9,484 nt of DNA from CAYSCZ01 sp964429655 (GTDB taxonomy: Bacteria > Bacteroidota > Bacteroidia > Cytophagales > Cyclobacteriaceae), in contig CAYSCZ010000092.1 of assembly GCA_964429655.1 (NCBI GenBank), forward strand, positions 1 to 9,484, in the 5' to 3' direction. Of the stretch, positions 1-8,400 are shown piece by piece (position 1 is the first letter of the stretch; each line of letters begins with the position of its first letter). Position numbers and translations under genes: made by a program. The notes under the pieces were generated by a model that saw nothing but the letters and a program-made list of their open reading frames with translations, did no database searches and was not told where the DNA came from.

Positions 1-145
1 CTATTTCAAAGTGTTTTATGTCTGGAATAGATTTTCTATTGAATATTTCAGGTTTAATCCAGATATTTAGAAAATTAGCTGTCTAGACGCATCGCCAAGT
101 TGCTCCTGGCTGCTATTATATCAATACGCTTCACACAAATGTTTG

Positions 146-2260
146 TCACATAAATAACTCTCCTGAAGCTATTACAATAGACCTGGAGTCAACTAAACAC
201 TCAAAATCCTTGACCTTTTCTCCTTGATCCTTATTTACAAAGTCATATGGTGAGGGTTTGGATGTATCTAAAACCTTTTTCCATCTGGTAATGCCTTTAT
301 TAGGCAGTTGAAAGCTTAAAGGTTCCCAAAAAGCATTGATCATCACATGAAGCTGTTCGGTGTATTTTGGGTTTTTAAGATTGAAAGCCAGTGCATGTGA
401 ATGATAACCCCAATCCGTTTTACCTATCTCAATTCCATGGAAAGAGAAATAAGTTGTTTTCAGGGCATGAGGTGCCGCCCAGTATTTATCCTCCTGAAAG
501 AATAAGTTATTGAGATTAAAGCCGATAAGTTTTTTCACAAACCCCAGCATATCTGCATGATCCTCTACATCTTCCCAGTTGAACCATGACAGTTCATTGT
601 TATGACAATAAGCATTGTTGTTACCGTTCTGCGTCCTCCTTACCTCATCTCCCATCAAAATCATGGGGGTGCCCTGGGAAATCATAAGGAGCGTAAAAAA
701 GTTTTTTATTTGCTTTATCCTTAATTTTTCAACTTCTTCATCCTGCGTCTTACCTTCTACACCGCAATTCCAACCGAAATTGTCATTTGTGCCATCACGA
801 TTATCTTCTCCGTTAGCCCAATTATGTTTTTCATTATAAGAAACCAGGTCATTCAATGTAAATCCATCATGACATGTTATAAAGTTTATGCTCCTGTTCG
901 GGTCTCTTAAAATGGTTTTAAACAAATCACTACTACCGGCCAGGCTATTGGCAAATGAATTGACAATACCATTATCGCCCTTAACAAAACGTCTCACATC
1001 ATCACGGTAGCGGCCGTTCCATTCTGCCCATTTATCTCCAATGAATGACCCCAATAAATATTGATCGACATCCCACGCTTCGGCAATTATTTTAGTAGAT
1101 GCAAGCACCGGGTTGGTTTCTATATCCCACAATATTGGAGGGTTTTTTATCGGATGGCCCTCTTCATCCCTTGAAAATACAGCTGCCAAATCAAACCTGA
1201 AGCCGTCGATGTGAAACTCTGAAACCCAGCGCTTAAGGCAATCAAGAATCAAACGCTTTACTATTGAATTATTGGCTTTCATGGTATTACCGGTACCACT
1301 GTAGTTTTTATAAAAATGCATATCCTTTTCCAGGATATAATAATCTTCATTTTCCAAACCCTTGAAAGATAGCGTTGGCCCGGTTTGGTCACCCTCCGAG
1401 GTATGATTGAAGACTACATCCAGGATCACTTCTATACCTTCTTTATGTAGTGCTTTGACCATGTCTTTGAATTCATTGACCTGATCAATGGGGTTGGATC
1501 TATAGGAATATCCATTATGTGGAGCAAAAAATGCCATTGAGGTGTAACCCCAATAATTGTCTAAGTCGGGATTAACAACATCCTGAGCGTCAAATTGCTG
1601 CACAGGCATTAATTCTATTGCAGTTATTCCCAAACGCTTTAGATAAGGAATTTTTTCAACCAACCCGGTGTAGGTTCCACGCTTTTCCTTTGGCAAGCCA
1701 CTGCTAGGGTGGTTTGTAAAGCCTCCCACATGCAGTTCATATATGATTGATTTTGCAAAAGGACGTGCAATGGGATCATCCTCCTCCCAGTCATAATCTT
1801 CAGGATCAATTACTACACTTTTTATGGCTTGAGGACAGTTATCATCATGATGTTTAGCGGCATCCCTGTCATATGTATCAGTCACTACCGCCCTTGAGTA
1901 GGGGTCGATTAATACCTTGTTTTTATTAAACCTCAATCCCATAGATGGATCGAATGGCCCATCGACACGGTAGGCATACAATTGACCCGGGGTAATATCT
2001 TTTATGAAGATATGCCAGTAATGATAGGTTTTGTTCTTCCTTGGATCTAAATTGAAAACATGGGTGGGATGAGTGTGGTCGTTTTCATCAAATAATAGTA
2101 ATTCAACGGCCCATCCACTTCTTGAATAGATACAAAAATTTACCCCATCCTTGGAAAAGGTAGCACCAATTGGAAAACTTTTTCCTGCAAGAGTTTTATA
2201 TTTTTTCAATGTATTTAAGGTATGTAGTGGATGGAAATTAAAACACTCTTGACTCACCAA
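146..2260 (-). CDS. glgX: Glycogen debranching enzyme, GlgX/isoamylase type (GH13 with N-terminal CBM48)
   Basis: This enzyme hydrolyses alpha-1,6 branch points of glycogen or limit dextrin in the cytoplasm. Of 704 residues, about 25-125 form the CBM48-like N-domain, starting at PIGATFSKDGVNF. The GH13 barrel follows with all four conserved regions: DVVFNH (281-286), DGFRFD with nucleophile D357, AEAWD with acid/base E394, and CHDG with D465. The block GDEVRRTQNGNNNAYCHN (537-554) is diagnostic of the GlgX/TreX/isoamylase group. AEAWD and the SRDEEG segment resemble plant ISA and chlamydial/cyanobacterial enzymes more than E. coli GlgX, which has AEPWD (from memory). No in-frame ATG lies before the domain. 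The start used is TTG at 2258-2260, followed directly by GTG (2255-2257); another TTG lies at 2207-2209, and an in-frame TAA at 2267-2269 blocks further extension. The start overlaps the end of the upstream hydrolase gene by 23 bases, suggesting coupled translation. Function is confident; the start is not. Confidence 0.95.
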   Translation of the reverse strand: MVSQECFNFHPLHTLNTLKKYKTLAGKSFPIGATFSKDGVNFCIYSRSGWAVELLLFDENDHTHPTHVFNLDPRKNKTYHYWHIFIKDITPGQLYAYRVDGPFDPSMGLRFNKNKVLIDPYSRAVVTDTYDRDAAKHHDDNCPQAIKSVVIDPEDYDWEEDDPIARPFAKSIIYELHVGGFTNHPSSGLPKEKRGTYTGLVEKIPYLKRLGITAIELMPVQQFDAQDVVNPDLDNYWGYTSMAFFAPHNGYSYRSNPIDQVNEFKDMVKALHKEGIEVILDVVFNHTSEGDQTGPTLSFKGLENEDYYILEKDMHFYKNYSGTGNTMKANNSIVKRLILDCLKRWVSEFHIDGFRFDLAAVFSRDEEGHPIKNPPILWDIETNPVLASTKIIAEAWDVDQYLLGSFIGDKWAEWNGRYRDDVRRFVKGDNGIVNSFANSLAGSSDLFKTILRDPNRSINFITCHDGFTLNDLVSYNEKHNWANGEDNRDGTNDNFGWNCGVEGKTQDEEVEKLRIKQIKNFFTLLMISQGTPMILMGDEVRRTQNGNNNAYCHNNELSWFNWEDVEDHADMLGFVKKLIGFNLNNLFFQEDKYWAAPHALKTTYFSFHGIEIGKTDWGYHSHALAFNLKNPKYTEQLHVMINAFWEPLSFQLPNKGITRWKKVLDTSKPSPYDFVNKDQGEKVKDFECLVDSRSIVIASGELFM

Positions 2261-2915
2261 TATCCATTAATATCAACGCTTTTCCTTTGTCGTTAAATTT
2301 ATTGACAGCCTCCGTTTTATCTATCTCGATATATGGGAAAGTATCGTAATGAAGCCCGAGCACTTTATCACATTCAATAAAGTCTGATGCCACGATTGCA
2401 TCATCTACACCCATAGTAAAATTATCTCCTATCGGGAGTATGGCCAGGTCAAGTTTTGCGAACCTTGGAATCAATTGCATGTCAAGTGTTAATGCAGTAT
2501 CTCCTGCAAAATAAAAAGTGTACGCATCTGTTTCTATTATGAATCCTGCGGGGTTTCCACCATTAGAGCCGTCCGGAAGCATACTGGAATGAACCGCATT
2601 AACCATTTTTACTTTTCCAAAATCAAAATTCCATGATCCTCCATGATTCATTGGGTGCACATCAAAACCCTGATTTTGAAACCAGGTAGCAATCTCGTAA
2701 TTAGCAACAATCCTGGCATTTGTACTTTCAGCTATGGCAGATGCATCAGCCATATGATCGTGATGTCCGTGAGTAAGTAAAATATAATTTGGGTTTAAAT
2801 TATTGATGTCAATTTCCTTTGCCAACTTATTGGGTGTGATGAAAGGATCAAAAAGTATATTGGTGTTCATTAATTGCACATCGAAACAAGCGTGGCCGTA
2901 AAAAGTGATTTTCAT
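2238..2915 (-). CDS. Metal-dependent hydrolase, UPF0173-like, metallo-beta-lactamase fold
   Basis: This is a 225-residue cytoplasmic protein of the metallo-beta-lactamase superfamily, of the short UPF0173/YtkL kind. The zinc ligands are visible in order: H49-x-H51-x-D53-H54 in LTHGHHDHMAD, H109 in NAVHSS, D139 in FAGDT and H189 in GLHYDTFP. The N-terminal MKITFYGHACFDV strand and the closing LGLHYDTFP segment are typical of the family, and the length is normal. The ATG at 2913-2915 is the natural start because it leads directly into the first beta strand. There is no signal peptide. The physiological substrate of this family is not known, so no reaction is assigned. The gene sits 85 bp after the MscS gene and overlaps the debranching enzyme gene by 23 bases, so the two are probably expressed together. 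A role in sugar metabolism would be guesswork. Confidence 0.92.
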   Translation of the reverse strand: MKITFYGHACFDVQLMNTNILFDPFITPNKLAKEIDINNLNPNYILLTHGHHDHMADASAIAESTNARIVANYEIATWFQNQGFDVHPMNHGGSWNFDFGKVKMVNAVHSSMLPDGSNGGNPAGFIIETDAYTFYFAGDTALTLDMQLIPRFAKLDLAILPIGDNFTMGVDDAIVASDFIECDKVLGLHYDTFPYIEIDKTEAVNKFNDKGKALILMDIGESRVF

Positions 2916-2979
2916 GATTAAATATTTTATTATTTGTGATTAATTTAAACACCCGGGTCCTTTTTAAAAAATGACAGGC

Positions 2980-2992
2980 TTACAATTTGTAA
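2980..2992. repeat. 13-bp perfect palindrome between the mscS-like and hydrolase genes
   Basis: TTACAATTTGTAA reads as two 6-bp arms, TTACAA and TTGTAA, around one central T. It starts 8 bp past the MscS stop codon in the direction of transcription and lies about 65 bp upstream of the hydrolase ATG. It lacks GC pairs and a T-tract, so it is a poor terminator. It could be an operator for the hydrolase-glgX pair, or chance in AT-rich sequence. A second, smaller palindrome, ACCCGGGT, lies at 2951-2958 in the same gap. Confidence 0.3.
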
Positions 2993-3000
2993 AACTTAAC

Positions 3001-3858
3001 TCATTGTTCATCCCGGTTTTTTAAGATTACATTTGTTAAGGGATAAGCCATTTCAATGCCTGCTCTATCAAAAGCTTCTTTTATAGACATCAGCACATCG
3101 CACTTCAGGTCAAATGCCCTTCCGGGACTTTCTGTCCATACATATGCCCGAAGTCTTAGGTAATAGGCTTCCCAGGCAATAACTTTTATCACCACTCTTT
3201 CTACACCTTCCATAGTATCCTTATCAGAGCGGTTATCTATACATAAAGGATGATTCTCAATTTCGTCTCTGATAATAGATATTGCTTTTTTTAGATCAGC
3301 TTTAAAGCTTAAGTTTAGTTCAATGTGTTTCCTGACCTTATAATCAGAAATGGATGAATTATGAATCGTTTCTGAGGAGATGGTAGAATTTGGGATGATA
3401 AACCGATTGTTTTCAAAATCCCTGATGACCGTATGTCTTAGTGTGATGTCTTCAATAATTCCGTGATAGTGGTCACTAATTTTCACATTATCTCCCACTC
3501 TGAAAGGTTTGAAGATCACTATAAATGTACCACTAATGATGTTTGAGAATGCGGCTTGCGAAGCAAACCCTAAAATTGCAGCAAAAATACCTGCACTCGT
3601 AGCGAGCGTCAATCCTAATTCTTTAAACTCCGGAACAGTTATGAGAATAATCAGGATAGCACTAAAAATGAAAATAAAACTTAGGGCATTCTTAAAAAAA
3701 TAATAATTAGTAGGTTCTACATGTAGAAATTCTGAAGATGAGTCCAGATACCGCTCCAACAAAAACCTTAGCAAACGATATAGTAAAAATAAAGAAACTA
3801 CGATGAAGCTTATGTTGATCACATAATTCCAGTATTTGTAATCTACTACTTCAATCAT
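3001..3858 (-). CDS. Small-conductance mechanosensitive channel, MscS family
   Basis: This is a 285-residue inner-membrane protein of the MscS family, which forms heptameric channels that open under membrane tension and release solutes during hypo-osmotic shock. Hydrophobic segments lie at about 11-35 and 55-74. The pore-lining TM3 spans about 84-118, with the small-residue stretch SAGIFAAILGFASQAAFSN followed by IFKPFRVGD, the hallmark entry to the cytoplasmic beta domain. That domain continues through GIIEDITLRHTVIRDFENNRFIIPNS (133-158), and the alpha/beta C-domain ends near 280. The length matches the minimal E. coli MscS type (286 aa from memory) with no extra sensor domains. The ATG at 3856-3858 is used. 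The gene lies 53 bp after the lytic transglycosylase gene and may share its transcript. The subfamily is clear; which paralogue this is in the genome cannot be judged. Confidence 0.95.
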   Translation of the reverse strand: MIEVVDYKYWNYVINISFIVVSLFLLYRLLRFLLERYLDSSSEFLHVEPTNYYFFKNALSFIFIFSAILIILITVPEFKELGLTLATSAGIFAAILGFASQAAFSNIISGTFIVIFKPFRVGDNVKISDHYHGIIEDITLRHTVIRDFENNRFIIPNSTISSETIHNSSISDYKVRKHIELNLSFKADLKKAISIIRDEIENHPLCIDNRSDKDTMEGVERVVIKVIAWEAYYLRLRAYVWTESPGRAFDLKCDVLMSIKEAFDRAGIEMAYPLTNVILKNRDEQ

Positions 3859-3911
3859 TTAATAGATTTTTAAATAAAGTTAGTTACTGACAAGAACGTT
3901 GATGAATTTCT

Positions 3912-5363
3912 TTAAGATTTGGCCATCTGAGCACCTTCTTCTTCAATGAACTGAATATATATATTGTACCTGTCAAATATCTCCTTTACATAATTTACCG
4001 TTTCGCTTCCTCTAACATATCCATAGCCTACCACATCATCCTGAAAATATCTTCGATTACTTAGTTTCAGGATATATTCCTCCACGTTGTCATCCCAAAC
4101 CAACTCATTTCTACCATATTTCTTTGCTAGTTTTTGTGCATCCACAATATGATTGTATCCACAATTATAAGAGGCAATTGTAAATTTAATCTGTTGTGTG
4201 GAGTCAGGTATACCCATCCAACGATCATATAGCTGACCAAGGTATTTCACACCTGCAATTATGTTTTGCTCAGGGTCATCAGGATCTTCAACACCTAATT
4301 CTCTCGCTGTGGATGGCATTATCTGCATCAACCCCTGTGCCCCTACCCAGGATTGCACTTTAGGCCTGAATCGCGATTCCTGGTATACCAGCGCACTAAC
4401 CAGCCGCCAGTCCCAGCCGATTTTCTTTGACTCCCTTTTAATTATATCGTCATACATGGATACCTTGTCTGAATTCTTGCTGAAAAATTCTGATGTTAGC
4501 CGTTTTCTGAATTGTTTTTTATTGGTAAAGTATTTGTTGTAAATCACATAATAATCAACCTTTTTCTTCATAGCCATAATCCATTGATCGACTGTCTCCT
4601 TCAGCCGTGGCGAATTTTTTCTCACTGCCCATGCGATTCGTTGTGAAAAGCTTACAGGCGTACTGATGTCAAGGATTGGATAAAATGTTTTATTAATGGC
4701 TGCAATATTATAATCAGAGACCGTATACTTTATCTCATTGTTCACTACTTTTTTTATAATTTCTTCGGTGGATAGATTGCCATCTATGGTGTCGATATGT
4801 ATAGCTTTCCCCAGTTCTTCTGAAAGATTAATCAGTCGATGATAATATGAAGAATTCTTTCTAACGGAAACAGTGTCTCCCACGAGCTCCAAAGCATCGG
4901 TTATTAGCGCTTTCTGGATCTGATGTATCTTCATTTTACGCCAGTTATCCGGTTTTCTTTGCACCAGCGTTTGGTGGGTAACCACATAATGATGTGTAAA
5001 ATCAACAATTTCTTTTCTTGGTCCTGTTATGGTTAATCCATAGGCAATGATATCACCTTCCCCCCGGTTAAGCATTCCGAATAAATCGTCTATGTCGTCA
5101 GCCAGAATTATTTCAAGCCTAAGGTCTAAATGATCGGCAAGCCTTTCCAACAACTCATATTCAAATCCCATCGGTTGGCCTCTGTATAAAAAGTAGCTGG
5201 TCGAGCTATAAATTGTTATCGCCTTTAACACACCATCCTCACGAATCAAATCTAAATCCCTTTCAACTTCAGGAACAAATTCTTCTGTTACTTTGGACTC
5301 TTGCTTTTTTTTACCACATGCCAGTAAAGTAAAAAGCCACAATATCAATAAAACACGTGCCAT
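3912..5363 (-). CDS. mltF: Membrane-bound lytic murein transglycosylase F-like lipoprotein (SBP_bac_3 + SLT)
   Basis: This protein should cleave the MurNAc-GlcNAc bond of peptidoglycan, forming 1,6-anhydro ends, while anchored in an envelope membrane by lipid. I place the start at ATG 5361-5363 (483 residues) rather than at a TTG 24 bases further out, because the ATG leads directly into a short signal peptide, MARVLLILWLFTLLAC, with lipobox LLAC and lipidated C16. Residues about 40-280 form a periplasmic binding protein family 3 domain (GFEYELLERLADHL; GLTITGPRKEIVDFT). Residues about 300-470 form the SLT lysozyme-like domain, with catalytic E329 in ALVYQES, then GAQGLMQIMPSTA (341-353) and ASYNCGYNHI (397-406). 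This two-domain order is that of MltF, where the binding-protein domain regulates the enzyme. It is the first gene of the leftward block and faces treS across a 127-bp gap. Confidence 0.93.
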   Translation of the reverse strand: MARVLLILWLFTLLACGKKKQESKVTEEFVPEVERDLDLIREDGVLKAITIYSSTSYFLYRGQPMGFEYELLERLADHLDLRLEIILADDIDDLFGMLNRGEGDIIAYGLTITGPRKEIVDFTHHYVVTHQTLVQRKPDNWRKMKIHQIQKALITDALELVGDTVSVRKNSSYYHRLINLSEELGKAIHIDTIDGNLSTEEIIKKVVNNEIKYTVSDYNIAAINKTFYPILDISTPVSFSQRIAWAVRKNSPRLKETVDQWIMAMKKKVDYYVIYNKYFTNKKQFRKRLTSEFFSKNSDKVSMYDDIIKRESKKIGWDWRLVSALVYQESRFRPKVQSWVGAQGLMQIMPSTARELGVEDPDDPEQNIIAGVKYLGQLYDRWMGIPDSTQQIKFTIASYNCGYNHIVDAQKLAKKYGRNELVWDDNVEEYILKLSNRRYFQDDVVGYGYVRGSETVNYVKEIFDRYNIYIQFIEEEGAQMAKS

Positions 5364-5490
5364 ATTATTACAGTTTTCTAGAATCAATAATAATAATTAA
5401 ACATTACTATGCGTAAAAGCAAGAATTTATTTTAAGTTTTTTAGATTAACCCACTTTTGAAGCAATCCTCAATAATTATACAAGGTAAAT
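5364..5490. promoter_or_regulatory. Divergent intergenic region between mltF and treS
   Basis: This AT-rich gap must carry promoters for both the leftward mltF-mscS-hydrolase-glgX block and the rightward treS-DUF2237 pair. Neither matches a strong consensus. For treS, TTTTGA (5455-5460) followed by TAATTATAC (5473-5481) loosely resembles a Bacteroidota -33/-7 pair. AAGG at 5482-5485, five bases before the ATG, is the only Shine-Dalgarno-like signal. For mltF, reading on the minus strand, TTGCTT, a 17-base spacer and TAATTA lie in the stretch before the leader. The leader also has an (AAT)4 tract (seen on the plus strand at about 5386-5397). Promoter positions are guesses; the divergent layout is certain. 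Confidence 0.4.
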
Positions 5491-8400
5491 ATGACAAGCA
5501 ATAATCTGTGGTATAAAGATGCGATAATTTATGAATTACATGTTAAGGCTTTTAAAGATAGTGATGGTGACGGAATAGGCGATTTTAAAGGTCTTGTGGA
5601 GAAATTAGAATATCTGGAGGACCTGGGAGTTACCGCAATATGGTTATTACCTTTTTACCCTTCACCATTAAGGGATGATGGTTATGATATATTAGATTAC
5701 TACAGCATTAATCCTTCCTACGGAAATTTAAGGTCGCTTAAGAAAGTAATAAAAGAGGCACATAAAAGAAACCTAAAAATAATTACAGAACTAGTTATTA
5801 ACCACACCTCAGATCAACATCCATGGTTTCAGCGTGCCCGTAAGTCACCTAAAGGATCAAACTACCGGGATTATTATGTGTGGAGTGACCATCCGGACAA
5901 ATACCAGGATGCCAGAATTATATTCACAGATTATGAAAAATCAAATTGGAGTTGGGATCCTAAAGCACAGTCATACTACTGGCATAGGTTCTTTCACCAT
6001 CAACCGGACCTGAATTTTGACAACCCATCAGTCCAAAATGAAATTATGAACATACTTGATTTCTGGATTGATTTGGGAGTAGATGGTTTTAGACTGGATG
6101 CTGTCCCCTACTTATTCGAGCGAGAAGGAACCAACTGTGAAAACCTCGACGAAACGCATCAATTTCTTAAAAAGCTAAGAAAATATGTAGACGATAAATA
6201 TGATGGCATAATGTTTCTGGCAGAAGCAAATATGTGGCCGGAAGACTCCGTATCGTATTTTGGGAACGGTGATGAGTGTCACATGAATTACCACTTTCCC
6301 ATCATGCCCCGCTTGTTTATGTCTATAAAAATGGAGGACCGCCATCCGATAATCGATATTATTGACCAAACTCCTGAAATACCGGAAAACTGCCAATGGG
6401 CCATTTTTTTAAGAAATCATGATGAGCTGACCTTAGAAATGGTCACCGACGAAGAACGGGACTACATGTATAAAGTTTATACAAAAGATCCTCAGGCGAG
6501 GATAAACCTGGGGATCCGACATCGTCTGGCGCCTTTGCTGGACAATAACATGAAGAAAATTGAGCTGCTAAACACGCTTTTATTTTCATTACCCGGCACA
6601 CCTGTGCTGTATTATGGTGATGAAATCGGAATGGGGGATAATTTTTACCTTGGAGACAGGGATGGCGTCAGAACACCTATGCAATGGAGTCCTGACAGAA
6701 ACGCCGGATTTAGTGATACTAACCCCCAAAGGTTATATCTACCCGTAATAATTGACCCTGAATACAACTTTAGTGCGGTCAATGTGGAAACACAACAAAG
6801 CAATACCTCCTCGTTGCTATGGTGGATGAAGCGAACCATCAGTATGAGGAAGAAATTTAAAGCCTTCAGCCGGGGGGATATCACCTTTCTTTCTCCTAAC
6901 AACCCTAAAGTATTGGCTTTTATAAGATCATACGAAGATGAACGTGTGTTGGTCATTGCTAACCTATCGAGATATTCTCAAGCTCTTGAGCTAGACCTTG
7001 AACAGTACAAAGGGTGCAAATTGGTGGAAGTATTCAGCCAAAACTCTTTCCCTACAATTAAGAATGACAATTATTCATTCACACTTAATCCTTATGGCTA
7101 TTTCTGGTTCACATTTCATGAAGAGGAAACTATAGATGATAACATTGAGAAGATACCTGAAATATTTTTAAAAAAATGGGAAGAGCTGGAAAAAAATAAC
7201 CATAAGAATGCTATCGAAAATTATGTGTTGCCCCAGTACTTGCGCAGGGTAAGGTGGCTAAGAAAGGCGGGCAGGAATATCCAGAGTGTGACATTGAATC
7301 ATGTGATTGGCACAAATACGGAATTACCGAAATCTGCTATCTTCATCTTTGATATTAACTATGATGAAGGTTTACCCGAAATGTATTTTCTGCCCACAGC
7401 TTATATATCTAATCTGGAGCATGAAACCTGGAAAAATATAGAAGACAGAAACATTGTATCTAAAATAGATATTAATGGAGATTCTGGAGCGTTGATCGAA
7501 AGTTGGCTAAGTACAGATTACCGCGATTGGTTGTTCAACGGGTTGATGAAAAGAAAAAAAATAACCCACCATAAGGTTGACCTGATATTCAATTCTATTC
7601 TTGAAAAAAAGAAACTAAGCAAAATAGAGGAAAAGCATAGCGCTCTAATCAATAGGGAGTCCAATAATGTAACCATCAATTATTTCGACAAATACGTTCT
7701 GAAAGTATTTCGAAGGCTTGATGACAGCTTGAATCCTGACCTGGAGATTAATAAATTTTTATCAAAAAATATATCTTTCCCTAATATCCCGACCTATAAA
7801 GGCTCTGTAGAAATTAAAATCAATAATAAAAAAGAGATCCCGGTAGCCATGCTGCAAGAATATGTGACAAACCTGGGTAATGCCCGGGATAATATAGTTC
7901 ATTCATTGAAAGGTGTATATGAGCGATTACAGGTACATCTTGAGCAGGAAAACAAAACAAACCTGGTACCAACACCCGAACTAAAAGACATAGAAAATTT
8001 ATCGGAGGAATGGGTATATCTTCTGGGCGGAGATCTGATTGACAGAATACAATTACTAGGAAAAAGATCAGCTGAGCTTCATTTAGCTCTGTCAAATCAG
8101 GAAAATAGTGCCTTCTGTCCCGAAGCCTTTTCCTTACACTATCAAAGATCACTGTTTTCATCTTTACAGACCCTTACAAGAACAGCCATGCAATCCTTAA
8201 AAAAACAACTTCGCCATTTTAATGACGAACTTGCAGAAGAAGCTAAAATGGTATTGGACTCCAGGAAATTTTTATTAAATAAGTTAAAAAGGATTTATGC
8301 ACGTAAGCTAAATGGTAAAAAGATACGTAATCATGGTGATCTTCAACTCAGCCAGGTATTGTGGACCGGTAAAGATTTTGTATTTATCGACTTTGAGGGG

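Noticed and set aside
1..86. Two plus-strand frames are open from the window edge, one ending at TAG 68-70 (aromatic-rich) and one at TAG about 84-86, possibly the end of a convergent gene.
   Set aside because: Both are under 30 codons, overlap each other in different frames and match no family I recognise. Open stretches this short are expected by chance.
135..146. Inverted ACAAA/TTTGT around the glgX stop as a terminator.
   Set aside because: Only 5-bp AT-rich arms with a 2-base centre and no T-tract on the minus strand.
84..149. Minus-strand ORF starting with GTG at 147-149, overlapping the glgX stop, about 22 codons.
   Set aside because: Too short, no recognisable sequence, and no ribosome-binding signal.
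5364..5387. Longer mltF start at TTG 5385-5387.
   Set aside because: The ATG at 5361-5363 begins directly at a lipoprotein signal peptide. The extra eight residues would put polar sequence (including N and E) before the signal for no gain.
6645..6956. Minus-strand ORF inside treS, and similar ones at 6175-6396, 7820-8161 and 8587-8820, as well as plus-strand ORFs at 615-839, 3509-3703 and 4261-4542.
   Set aside because: All lie antisense within or largely within clearly coding, well-conserved genes and show no family resemblance. They are shadow frames.
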